Of a stretch of DNA of 64,000 nt, positions 36,742 through 48,900 are shown piece after piece. The notes beneath the pieces are model-generated. The model searched no databases. It saw only the letters and a list, made by a program, of their open reading frames with translations, and was not told where the DNA came from. Source of the DNA: Zerene cesonia (taxonomy: Eukaryota; Arthropoda; Insecta; Lepidoptera; Pieridae); contig NC_052116.1 in NCBI RefSeq assembly GCF_012273895.1, positions 8,928,001 to 8,992,000 on the forward strand, read 5' to 3'. A program made the position numbers and the translations under genes. How positions within the stretch are numbered: position 1 is the stretch's first letter; every line of letters starts with the position of its first letter.

Positions 36742-36790
36742 CGAAAATCATACCGTAAAATCGACGAAACGCTTTACGGTATGATTTTCG
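36742..36790. other. Perfect 18-bp hairpin
   Basis: CGAAAATCATACCGTAAA (36742-36759) and its exact reverse complement (36773-36790) are separated by 13 bases. It is not part of any repeat family recognised here. Confidence 0.75.
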
Positions 36791-37131
36791 AGTAACATAG
36801 ACTACTTTTGTGCGCACTGAAACATTTATATAGGTCTTTTAACTATGCAGTCGATGCCACGGGCGGAAAGCTAGTACTAAATATTAACGGTATCTAAAAT
36901 CAGCGTCTAGATATTGAGGTCGTTCTGCATGCAAGGTATTAGGATAAATGCCTATATTGTGTCATAACTGGCTGTAATCGTTTAGGTACCATATTTCAGG
37001 CATTCGAATAGATATTGTTATATATCATATTATCTATACAAACTCTTAAGTTAATAATAAGTTTTATCAGTATTTCAGTATCAGTGTCTGTATAACTAAC
37101 TCGCATCGGGTTCACTTTATCATCCCGGTAA

Positions 37132-37327
37132 TCCTACTAATAATTTAAATGCGAAAGTTTGTAAGGATGTGTGTGTGTTGCTGTTTCACGCAAAAGCTAC
37201 TTAACCGATTGCAATGAAATTTGGTACGTGGACAGGTGGCCAACTGAAATAACATATAGGCAACTTTTTTTCCCGATATTCCTAAGGGATACGGTCTTAC
37301 GCGGGTGAAACCGCGGGGCGCAGCTAG
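37132..37327 (+). mobile_element. Non-autonomous Helitron-like element, family 1
   Basis: TCCTACTAATAATTTAAATG to GTGAAACCGCGGGGCGCAGC then TAG, flanked by A and T. It has the best-preserved terminal hairpin in the window. Confidence 0.78.
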
Positions 37328-37453
37328 TATCTAATAAAATTAGCTAACATTTTGCCGATGATAAAAAAGATAGCTGCGGGTAATTTCAATTTTACAATAA
37401 AGAATCGTATAAATGAATAGATTTAAAATAACATCTTCAAATCGATACTAATA

Positions 37454-37676
37454 CTAGCGGTCTGCCCCGGCTTCGCCCGTGGTACATATATAGCCTATAG
37501 TTCTAATAAACAAACAAAGAAACTCTTCAGCTTTATAATATTAGTATAGATTATAAATCTGAAGAGTTTGAGTACTGGGCCGATTTGAATAATTCTTTTA
37601 GTGTTAGATAGCCCATTTATTGAGGAAGGTTATAGGCTATATATGTACCACGTGCGAAGCTAGGGCGGACCGCTAG
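37454..37676. mobile_element. Inverted pair of Helitron-like elements
   Basis: A minus-oriented copy (CTAGCGGTCTGCCCCGGCTT, from 37454) meets a plus-oriented copy ending GGGCGGACCGCTAG at 37676. They join at 37545-37565 through the shared TTAGTATAGATTATAAATCT 5' end. Confidence 0.6.
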
Positions 37677-38280
37677 TCAAAATATAAAACACATCTTACT
37701 CTAGAGTATACAATAAACCTCCTTAACCGTTGGCATATAAACTTAATAAAGTGTAGTAATGCTATAATTTTCATATTAACTTATATGCCTTTTAAAAATA
37801 CGAGGTAAATGTTTCCTAATCCCCACTTGGTTAATTTGCATCTGTTTCACTGATCTATTTTCTTTTCAGGGCATATAGGTCACCTGATGTTAAGTGCTAC
37901 GCTCGCTACAATAGTAATATCGCAAGCACTTTTCCAACCTTTTAGGCACGTAAAGGCTCTTTTTATAGGCTTGTGCCTGAGTTTATTATCTTCTTTAACT
38001 GTAGGTGTTCGTGGATACTTTATTTTAACACCCTCTCAGAAATTAACCCAAAAACAATAAGGTTTGTATGTTACGTCTTTAACTTTCGCCAAGGTTCTTA
38101 ATTGGAAATAACTGAACGTGAAGATCTATACCTAGACGATCCTGGATTTCTAATTTAGACGGCAAAAGAGGGCATATGTTTATTATTAATTAGGAACAAT
38201 TACCTGGTAATTCTACAAACTTTTGTAAATAAAAAAAGATAAGATTCAGGAAGCTATATTGTACCCATAAATATGGTTAA

Positions 38281-38547
38281 CGAGCATGAATTGAGCCAGC
38301 TCGCACCAGGGAAGTACCACACCTCCAGAAGACCGGCGTGAAATAATAATATGCTACTGTGTTGCGTAAGGTGAGTGGGGTAGCCGGAGGCCCGTTTCCT
38401 TTTTCTCGCTCTTCCCAGTCCATTCCTTCTTTCCAGCCTTCAATCCTTATCTCATACCCCACACTTCCTTTGTGAATCTTATTGGACGGTGGTGATCGTT
38501 TACCATCAGGCGAACCACCAGCTCAGTAACCCGCTATGACATAAAAA
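38281..38547 (-). repeat. ~300 bp dispersed repeat, copy E
   Basis: GAGCATGAATTGAGCCAGCT to ACCATCAGGCGAACCACCAG, then GCTATGACATAAAAAA. Confidence 0.7.
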
Positions 38548-39099
38548 ATAATCAAATATCATCTGCCTCATACCACACAAAGGGTCACAAGTTTTCACTA
38601 ACAAAGATGGCGAGCAAGTAACAAGATCGTACTTAATTGAATCTTAATAAAATAGCTCATAGCAAGGTATTTAATGAAGAAAATAGTTTGAGCTAGCACT
38701 AAGCTGGCGCTGTATCCGACAGATTTGCGAAGTTAGCATTTAATTAAAATACTTCGGGTGCACGTTTGTTTTAGAATTTCATTTAATACACATTTTATTG
38801 TCATATCTGCGTTTAATGAACACGTTTGATGTGTCCTAATCTACCAGAAACGAAGGACACAAGATTTATGTGTGGTAATAATAACCTACTATGTTGTTTT
38901 ACTCAAATTTATTAATTTTAATCGAATCACATGACATGACATGTCAAAGAAATATTTACTTTAAGGCATTAATCCAAATTTATTATTGGTATGTATTGAT
39001 ATATGTCACTAGCAAATCAATGAACAAGATATTTGTAGAATTATAAATGATGATTGTCTACATTATATTATAAAGAGGAAGAATTCTCATTTTATTTTG

Positions 39100-39231
39100 T
39101 TTGTTTGTTTAGGATAAACTCAAGAACTACTGGACCGATTTAAAAAATTCTTTCACCATTAGAAAGCTGCACCATCACTGTTTGATAGTCTATGTATGCG
39201 TACCACGGGCGAAGCCGGGGTGAACAGCTAG
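39100..39231 (+). mobile_element. Helitron-like element
   Basis: ACTACTGGACCGATTTAAAA to ACCACGGGCGAAGCCGGGGT and CAGCTAG. Confidence 0.5.
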
Positions 39232-40044
39232 TCTTTACTATAAGTGTGGTTAAGGATATCTCTCATTGAATAATGAATCATTTATAATTTTTTTTTAATG
39301 AATCAGCTAAACCCAATAAAAACTTGTATAATTGCCTTACTTTATATATTGCATTACTATATTTACAGTAATAATGTACCATAATATCGACGAATAGACC
39401 TTTAAAATAAATAATTATGTCGAATAAAAAGCTAAACCGGACTAAAACACTAAATGGGACTCCCACTTTCAAATCAAGAAAGAATCATCAAAATCGGTTC
39501 ACCCACTATGTGTAGTGATAAAATTAAGAAAAAAAAATGCATTTGGAATCTTTTACTTCTTTGAAGTCGTTTGAAAATAGGTAAAAATGCCTAGTTAAAG
39601 ATAAAAGACAATTGGTTACCGAATCCTTACATCATTCGTACAACATAGATATGCTATTATGATATGAATGAGATATGATTCTTAATAATAAATATATGTA
39701 CCAGATTTAATTACGTGTGTCTGTTTGACTGATCTAAACCATTGTAATCAATAATTAAAACAAAAACGTATTAGGTTTCAAAAATAAATTGAAAAAACAT
39801 TTACTAATTTTGCAAAAAGGTTCTGGGGTTGAGACACCAAGCACGTGACTGTCCGGTATTGATGCTGTAGTTTTTAGGCTTAATTTATTTATTTATGTAT
39901 CATACTGGTATTGGTATTGTCTATTCGTTTATATTTATATTTAATTATTGTAAATTGGGTATTTATATTAAATTATGCATTATTTTATATTACTGTACTT
40001 ATTTTTTAATATTAATATATATATTTGTTATTCTTATTCTTAGA

Positions 40045-40258
40045 TGTACGCTGCCACTGTCAGGGGGTCAATGTGGTGTCCACTAATAATCAGTGGAGAG
40101 TCTAAGTTCCTTTAATGGGCTTAGACTCTTTTACACTGAGTGGATCTCCTGTTTATATGAGGTTTATTTAGTGTGTTGTAAATTAGATCATTTTTTTTAT
40201 ATTTTTTTATTTTACCTTATATAAATAAATGTATTTTCTTTCTTTCTTTCTTTCTTTC
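40045..40258 (+). mobile_element. 3' end of a LINE-like retroposon with (CTTT)n tail
   Basis: Ends AATAAATGTATTTT followed by five CTTT units, the usual signature of a non-LTR element 3' end. Upstream is a 10-bp perfect stem, AGAGTCTAAG at 40097-40106 with CTTAGACTCT at 40120-40129, inside an imperfect longer stem. The body is not recognisable, so the copy is 5'-truncated. Confidence 0.45.
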
Positions 40259-41199
40259 AATATATAACGCCACAAGATAATGATCTGGTTTGATACATAG
40301 TGAATGAACGGAAACGAATGAATATCACGGGACGCCGCTTGTTATAAAATTAAATGTTAAAACATTTTCACCGTGCTATAAAATCTCATTTAAGATGACC
40401 ACTGGCGAATTGGCAAATGTTAAATTCTCAAGGGCCTCGCGAAACTTTTAATTATCATTGCATACAAAACGTTTTGTAACAGTTTGTCTGTCTAAATCGG
40501 TTTTCCAAGTTTTCAGACGAAAATTAATTTAACCATCACCCACTTAAATTGGAAAATTATCCAATTTTTAAATCTTCTTTTAACTTAATTTTCTTCTATT
40601 GTTCTTCTATAAAGTTTATATAATATCTTCATTGTTGTTATATATTCCTTGAAAACAATTAAATCATTCTTAATATATTTATATATTTGTAATTGTTTGT
40701 TTATAATATTAAGTAGTTCAATCACGCGAATGCCTTGGGGCCTTATGGCTGCACGTATTTTTTTCTCTTTTGATCACTATTAAATTAGAGTAAGTGCGAA
40801 GGAGATGGCATTATTCTATTCAATACTTACTAGGGCTGCCAAAAGATAAGTAAGAAATAAAAGAGACGCTAACCTCTCATTCATTATTATACCAGAAATT
40901 TTATCAAAACAAGAAATTATTCAGTATACCTATATAACCAGAAATGAAGTTACCCTTATATTAATAATTTTGCAATAAAAAGGCCGTTGGTGAATACGTC
41001 TATCGACATCCCTCCGCTATGAAGCGATGTCGCAAAAACTCTTTAGAACGACAGCTTTCTACTCAAATACATAAATCATGTTTCTTCCAATGTCATTTTA
41101 TGCGGTATTTCCTGAAACTGTGAAAACAATCTTTTGACAACCCTACCTTGTACTATGTCATGACGTGCTCTAAATTGTATATATAATGCTCTTTTTATA

Positions 41200-41272
41200 A
41201 TCATTAATCAATCTACACGCAAAGTATCTGCATTTATAAGATTTCCACACAGTTTTGTCACAATCAACGTCT
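41200..41272 (+). other. Candidate 5' UTR exon and core promoter of the plus-strand sulfotransferase
   Basis: TTTTTATAATC and TTTATAAGAT TATA-like runs precede a good donor, AACGTCTG|GTGAGTACG, at 41273. The coding exon at 45936 has an acceptor (TTATTTCAG) only seven bases before its ATG, so an upstream non-coding exon is needed. This is a proposal from splice consensus only. Confidence 0.25.
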
Positions 41273-41484
41273 GGTGAGTACGTTTCGTTTAAAATTAAAA
41301 AAAATCCCTCACTTGGAGAATTAATTATTTTTTTTGTATTTTATATTATATATAGGCCTAGCCTATATATTATTTTATATATAGGCTATATTTTTGTTTT
41401 TATCAGGTCAACTTTGGGGCAAGTACCTTATTAGCCGCTTATTCCGGCTCCACCCGAATCAACCCGGGTTAAAAACAATATACA

Positions 41485-41753
41485 ATATGGCCTATGACAC
41501 ACAGATAACGTGATTTTCTATTTTTATAATCGGGTCAGAAGATCCAGGGATAATTATACTAGATATAAAGTCCTTTCCCTTCTCGCGTCTGTGTTTATTT
41601 ATGAATGTATGTCTTGTCTTTAAAACTACACAACGAATTTTGTTGGCTTTTTTTTTTATAAAAAGAGTGATCCAAGAGAAAGGTTTATGAGTATAGCAAC
41701 ATATATAAAACCACTCCGAATATAACGCATGCGAAGTCGCGAGCAAAAGCTAG
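41485..41753 (+). mobile_element. Helitron-like element
   Basis: Ends CGCATGCGAAGTCGCGAGCA and AAAGCTAG followed by T. The 5' limit is uncertain. Confidence 0.4.
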
Positions 41754-42076
41754 TATTAGTATAAAGTAGGTTTTTAATTCATTTAAATAATCGAAAGTAA
41801 TAAAAAACATCGATGTTTATTTCCAAAACAGAAGGTTGCAATATAAATGGAAACCTGTATCTTTGCCAGTCTCGAATACCTGCTCCACAAAGGCTGTACT
41901 TAGTACTTGGATATTTACTTAAGTTTCGGTAAGCTTATTATATTATCTACTTACTTTTAGAAGTTTATAGGCAAGTTATTAAGCGTAGTTAGCTGCGACT
42001 TCACTGAGATCAAGTGGTGAAATTCTCAAGACCTGATCTTTATTTTGGAAATGAGTTTGTGATATTTTATTTTGTA

Positions 42077-42172
42077 CTAGCGGTCCGCAACGGCTTCGCC
42101 TATATAGCCTATATCCTGAGATTAGTGCGTTCAAACAATTAAACTCATCAGCTTTATAATATTACTATAGAT
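42077..42172 (-). mobile_element. Helitron-like element, deleted
   Basis: CTAGCGGTCCGCAACGGCTT to TTTATAATATTACTATAGAT. Confidence 0.5.
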
Positions 42173-42831
42173 TATACCAATAATGTCAAGGTTTGATTGA
42201 TTTTTTTTTGAACGTGTCAATATATTAGTTCTTAGCTTTTGCCCGCGGTTTCGCAGTTAAATTCGGGGTAGTTTAATAGATGTTATTATAAATATAAAGC
42301 TTCTTCTTGAATCAGTCGGCATATTTAAAAAAAAAACATGAAAATCCGTTGTGTAGTTTTAAAGACCTAAACATACATACATATGGACAAACTCGGGAAC
42401 CACTTTGCTTCATACCTACTATGTAGTGATTAACGGCTTTTTCACAACTTCTGGATATGTTTGGATGTGTATGTAAAACTAGATTGCCCCGCGGCTTCAC
42501 CCACGTCCTTCATTATGTTTAACAGCCTTCTTTAATAAATGTACTACTAGCTATATATATAAACGAGCAATTCTTGTATATATATATATATATTAAAGGT
42601 ATAAGATTTAATATAAATATATTTTCTTCAATTCGAAACACCAGTTCCTGCGTTTAACGCGCCCAAATAAACAAAGAAATTAACAACTCAGCTTTATATT
42701 ATTATAAATATAAATAGTTATACGTCAAAGTGTTGAATAGACTATCAGCTAATTTATCAGCAAGTAACGAACCTGGCCCTAAACCTTATACGTCTTAATC
42801 ATAAAAAGAGGCAAGATTTTAAATATTTTTT

Positions 42832-43152
42832 TTATGTCATCGTCGGCAATGGAGCTGGTGGGTCGCCTGATGGTAAGCGCTACCACCCATGAACATTTGG
42901 AGAGGCGTAAGGTCGATTGTAGACCTTACGCCTCTACAAATGGATTGCCGACTTCACATTGGAGAGGGATGAAAAAAGGATTGACGAGAGGAATAAAGGA
43001 AAGGACTGGAATGGGTAAGGAAAAGGATATGGGCTTCCGGCTCCCCCACTCACCGAACGAAACACAATAGCATGCTATTATTTCACGCTGGTTTTCTGTG
43101 GGGGTGTGGTTCTTCCCCGGTGCGAACTGGCCCAGTTCGTGCCGAAACGTTC
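42832..43152 (+). repeat. ~300 bp dispersed repeat, copy F, with internal hairpin
   Basis: TATGTCATCGTCGGCAATGG to GGCCCAGTTCGTGCCGAAAC. A perfect 14-bp stem lies at 42901-42914 and 42922-42935 with a 7-base loop. This is the longest copy in the window. Confidence 0.7.
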
Positions 43153-44277
43153 AATTCGTTCAATTTTAACAGCAAAAAACGCACAAAAAATAATTGTATT
43201 TACATAGTTAAATGTAAAATGAATTATTTTTACAAAATAAAATAATTTATGTTTACGTATATACCCGCTTTATGTTATATTCATGCACTAAATCTCTTCC
43301 CATCTTCACACATAACTGAACATAACAATAATAATTTCCATATCATGCAATAGTCCTACATCGGCCGTGGACCTGTATCTCCTTAGTACAGTCATGGCAG
43401 ACTAGCGCTGGTGTCCCACAACAATTGAATACTAAGGGCCTCTGCAACCTGTGTCCCCGCGTAAGCCTTCCAAAGGACCGGATATTATCCTTCTGATGGT
43501 ACCGAGTTATGGAGAAGAGAAACACATTAATAAAAACTTCTTTACAACACATACATAAACATATACAAAGCGACCTCCTATTTTCAGTCAGTTAAAAGAC
43601 TGCAATTAAAGCGAGAGCGACACACATCTTACCCAAAAAACACTTCATAAAGACGTGTAAAGCAGCGTCATATACACTCCTACGAGCGCTCAAAGCCCAA
43701 TTTCCAAGTAACAACTAAGACAATTAGCAAACGACAATTAGGTCGAAATTGCTGCACACATGTACAAGCTTTCGAGACGCTTGAGTTTATTAGATCTGAA
43801 GACATTTTCAAAGAAATTCCCACCTTGTTGCCTGTTTGATCTTTGTACCGTGAATTGCTGGTGTTTCGACTTGATTCTAATTAAAATTTATATATACGTT
43901 TTAAGGACTATTGAGTGATTTGTGTTTATTTATTATAGCATTGTACTGTGACATTCAACGAAGCAAATTTTACCTATCGTCTATAGAATTTAGTTAATTA
44001 CGCGTATAAATTTATATATCGAAATAAATATTTTAATAAATAAAACTTAATTTTGAATAAATTTCACTGTTATATTTATAAGTAAGGCTATTATAGGACT
44101 TATTACTGAGACAAAAAAGAAAAGATAACGCAACACGTGCTACCGGTTTTTTTTTGTATAAATTATCTTTTAAACTATTTTTTTCTTATTTACTGTCACA
44201 TTGTATTGAATTGAATAGAACGAATGAATTGAATTGGAAAATTGGCTTGAAATACTAATGACTAATATTTCAGAAGT

Positions 44278-44470
44278 CTGTCTATCTGTTTGTCTGTTAC
44301 GATTTCACGGGTAAACTACAGCACTGATTTCGATAAAATTTGTGCATTCATGTATTGAATATCATGTTGAAGGCCAAACAAAGTTTTTTCTTACAATTTT
44401 TATGGGTTGTAATAATAATTATTGGGACCGATTTATTGTAGATGGACTGCGCGGGTGAAGCCGCGGGTCA
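44278..44470 (+). mobile_element. Helitron-like element, degenerate
   Basis: TTTCACGGGTAAACTACAGC to GACTGCGCGGGTGAAGCCGC. The terminal CTAG is lost. Confidence 0.45.
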
Positions 44471-45935
44471 AACGAAGTCAATTATATGTTTATTAACCTG
44501 GTACAAAAATAATCAAACAAAACACTTCAATACAATTAATAATTCTAGAAATAAAACCAGTAGACTTTGAATTTATCCGTCACAAAACTATATCCCCTTT
44601 GTTTTACTAGTTTATTGAAAGATCAGAAAGAGTCTGATAATCAGTTCAAAACTTGACATTGGTAGAATCCTATCTCGGTAGGATCGGAATTTGCCACTTA
44701 AAAAAAGAAGGTACTCGAAAAGCCATAAGTAATACTATCAGCCTTTGATCAGTTACAAAAGTGCCACGGGTTCTATAAACGATTCCTGATAATTTGTATT
44801 TTGGACTGTCTGAACCTATTTTAAAGTTATGACGTTATGACGTTTAAATTAGGTCTAGTTTTGCTTGCTTATTTGAAGGCGGTTTAGTTAAAAATAATAC
44901 TATTAAGAGCAATATTGGGGAAGTTTTCTCGAGAAAAAAAGATCACTAGCAACGGTGTTTAAAGAAAATCCATTTAAAACTTCCATAAACATGGAGTTAC
45001 ACGGAAAGTAGGTACACCACGCAGATGTGATAACCGGTGAGCCGCCGTTGGCCCCACTCCAATTGGGCCAAAATATTGCAAGCACGTTCCGATAAAATAT
45101 CCCCTTATCCGCCACGCTACCTGCTGCGAAAATGAAAACCTTTTTACGCTAACCTTTTTATATTTCGATGGTTTGAGAGTTCATTCACCTTTTAATCGCT
45201 ATATGTTGGTATGATAATTCAAAATTAGAAATAGGTGATTCCATTTGACGCCATCATAGTTTTGCTTTGACAATATGGCGCAAAATGATATTCGTTTTTT
45301 TTATTCTATCAGTAGTTTAAAATAAAGCTTTACAATTTTTTATCACACCCTATTGAGTTTAATTTCTCTCCGATGTTGAAACCGATAACAAGACCTACGT
45401 ATCCTACCTACGTATTGATGACTTTCAAAAGAACAGAGTTCTATAATCCATCAGTAACATAAATTATTACCAAGAAAACATTCATGCACATACATTAATA
45501 TAATCCGAAAACAACTTTTGTCTCAGTCGGTTAACAGAATGAATATTTTTATCTTAACTATTATCTGTTTTCTGTTTATACACAAGTAAACAAACATGTA
45601 TTGAGATAAAAAAAACTCCTTGAACAATTAATCTTTACAGTTGTTTTCAATGTATAGAATTCTCACTCAATTTGCCATTTAAACATCTGATATAAAGGCA
45701 TCTTCTCTTTAAAATATACGAAAACGTGTGTAAAGTTTATTAGGTCTGTTTACTTTATTATATTTATGATTTTATTATTTATAACATATTGTGTTCTTAA
45801 ACTTTTCTAAGTATAAATTAATTTATATAGTTTTTTAAAGGATCGTAACAGTTATCGTTTTCTTCCAGCTACTCTGCTTTCTCTGCCATAATTTGTGTTT
45901 AACTGTGTGTTAAAATATATTTATTTCAGGCCACA

Positions 45936-48900
45936 ATGACGGAAAGGTTAAAATTTCCATTCGAAATATGCAATGTTACTGAAGAAGAAGACAAATTAGC
46001 ACAGAAATACTACAAAGGTAAAATAAGAATATAAATTTAAACTTATATGGTGCTTTAATTCAGAAATACGGAATGATTATATCATCAAAGTAGGTAATTA
46101 AATGAGCATTTTTAAGTTTTATTTTTATAGCATTTATAAAGAAAATTTCTCAACACAATCTTTACAGACATCCTTTTAGAAAATTTCATTTAATAAAGTT
46201 TCTAATTTCTAGATTACATTCGCCCCTTCATTCGAGTGGGGCCACGGGGGTACTTCTGGATGGCAGGGTTTGGTGACAAAGCTGAAGATATCTACAATCT
46301 AGAAGTTAGACCTGATGACATTTGGGTAGTCTCCTTCTCAAGATCAGGTATGTGGCGATAGTATATACTAGTTGCTACCCGCGGCGTCACTCGCGTGGTA
46401 CCCGGGAAATAGATAATTTGCTAATCCAGACTACAATCTGTCTCTGTACTAAATTTCATATAGATATGACTAGCTGATTTCACGTGAAAGAGTAACTAAC
46501 TTATATACATTCTTACAAACTTTCGCTTTTATAATATTAGTTGGATAATAGGATTGTATGCTAAAAGTCCAACAACCAAATTGAGAACCTCATTTTTCGG
46601 GAACATTTTAACCGATTTGCTAAAAATGCGAGAAACAAACTTAATCTTTCAAATTCCACTAGGCCCTGATACTAAACGGGTTATAAGAAAGGAAAATATC
46701 AAATCGAAATATATATTATTATAATATGCATATATTTCCCCACAATTATGTACCAAAATATAATAACGACTAACCACCATTCACATAAAAATGCATTTTA
46801 AAAATATTTCTTTACCTTTAAGAAAAAGAGGTCCAATCCCGCCACAAGATCAGTCTTTTCATAATTTTTAATTATTTGTATATTGCATTCAATGTCTATT
46901 TATGGAATACAACATACAAATATTAATATATTTTATATAATAATACTGATATTATTATACAATTATTCTATATTGATGTATGTTGTTCATGTTATTGTAT
47001 GTATAAAGTATGAAATAACCGAAGAAATTCCCATTAGGTACGACATGGCTGCAAGAGCTGGTCTGGTTGGTAGCCAACGACATGGATTACGAAGGAGCTG
47101 CCGCTGCATCTCTCACCAAACGATTTGCTTTCATAGAGTAAGCTCATTCCCTTATTCCTAAAGGGAAAGAATTAACAAACACATGTGTCAATTAACTGGA
47201 TTTACTGAATTGTCCGGCTAATGACGCGGAGTCCTGTAAGTTAAACTGCTTATAACTCAAAAGCGTCTGCAAGGATTTAAATGATATTTGGTTTGCTAGA
47301 TTAGTCGTCACTTTGATCAAAATAATGTAAAATTTATTATTTGAAAAACTTACAAAAATAATGTGAAAACAGGGTGAACCAATAGTGTCATATAAATTAA
47401 TGAATAAATATGCCAAAATTGAATAAAGAAATAGTATATATCTCACCACTCGCGCAGATACCCAACTCAAGCTGCAGAAGTATCAAAACCACCACCTACC
47501 GGCAGCCACGGTCGCGCCACCTTCCACGACTACCGCGACCTGCACACTCTGCACTCCCCACGATTTGTGAAGACACACGTCAACCTGCAGTTCTTACCTC
47601 CCTCGCTACTTGATACCGCTAAGGTAAATTTACCAATTATTTTGGTCTAGTTTCGACAGTATGAAGGCGGATAAGTATTTTTGTTACAAATAATTATTTC
47701 TATGCACATTATCATCATCATCAGCCCATATATGTTCCCACGGCTGGGACACAAGCCTCCTATGAGGGTTTAGGCCATAATCTACCGCGCTGGCCAGGTC
47801 CAGCTTGGCAGATGTTATTACTACTTTTACCGGTATCTTCACATTTTATACTTCACTATTTCGAGCAATGGTGGTGAGGATAATATACAAATAAGTTTAA
47901 AAAACAATATCTCGTAAGCTCGTCACATCTGCAACCCCCTTTTCTATTGAAGCCCGAGGTCCTAAATACTGTGCTACCTATATATATATATAGTCATAAA
48001 CTCATAAACTCCCGACGAAATTTTCTTAATCAAATTCTTATTTCTAGGTATTTTACATAGCCCGGAATCCCTTAGACGTGGCTGTTTCTTTCTTCTTCAT
48101 GCACAAGCTATTCCGCTACTTCGATCAGAGCGTCGAGTTCACCGAGTTTTGGGACCTTTTTAAACGCAATTTGAGTAAGTCCTTTGTTTATCATGGATTA
48201 TATTTGTTTCGTTATAAAATTACTATCTTTATAATAGGAAACAATAATATTTAACAAGAAACTGAACCGCCTGCAAAATGACAGAATTAGACAAAATTTC
48301 AATACGACCGCATGAGAAATATGGACTTTCAAATAAAAAAAAATCATAAGAATCGGTTCACCCAGTAAAAATATGTAATTATATACAAATGTAATTACAA
48401 ACATAAAAGATTCAGGCAAATTGGAAGCATTTAGTTCTGACAATTTGAAGGTTTGATTTTTTTGTATAAAATAGATATCTTACTTTCAGTCCTCCACATG
48501 CCAATTTTCCCGCACATCGAAGAAGCGTGGCAGAAACGAGACTGTCCCAATATGATGTTCTTATTCTATGAAGAAATGCAAAAGGTGATGTTTAAAAAGT
48601 ATATATGTATTATGAATGATACAGGGACGGAAAAATGACTAAAAATAAAGGAGTATTGAGTTAGTTAATTCCACTGCTGCTGGTTATTGTCATTTAGCAA
48701 ATAAACTAATAAATAGCAAATAAATACAGCCACTTATATATTTTCAAAAAGAAATACAAGTGCGAGTGGGACTCGCGACCCAAAGGGTTTCATACAATTG
48801 AGCTTAAAAGCACAAAAATTGATCACCAATCCAATTTAGGATCGTTGCTTAATTTAATTGTTTTTATTATTTTTTTATTATAGAGCCAAAACAAACAACA

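Larger units (their letters stand above)
28701..45929. other. Intergenic repeat field between the two sulfotransferases
   Basis: No coding sequence could be supported. It contains at least fourteen Helitron-like copies, three ~300 bp dispersed repeats, two retroposon-like tails, a local tandem duplication (34919-35142) and an 18-bp perfect hairpin (36742-36790). The stretches 34380-34740, 36320-36640 and 43560-43900 are largely repeat-free and could hold regulatory DNA, but nothing specific is seen in them. Confidence 0.5.

Noticed and set aside
43343..43552. 69-codon ORF with several cysteines
   Set aside because: The Cys pattern hints at a zinc finger, but spacing does not fit a known type and there are no exon signals; it may be an unrecognised repeat.
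44903..45115. 70-codon minus-strand ORF
   Set aside because: No family resemblance or splice context; its GC-raised block could be a repeat fragment.
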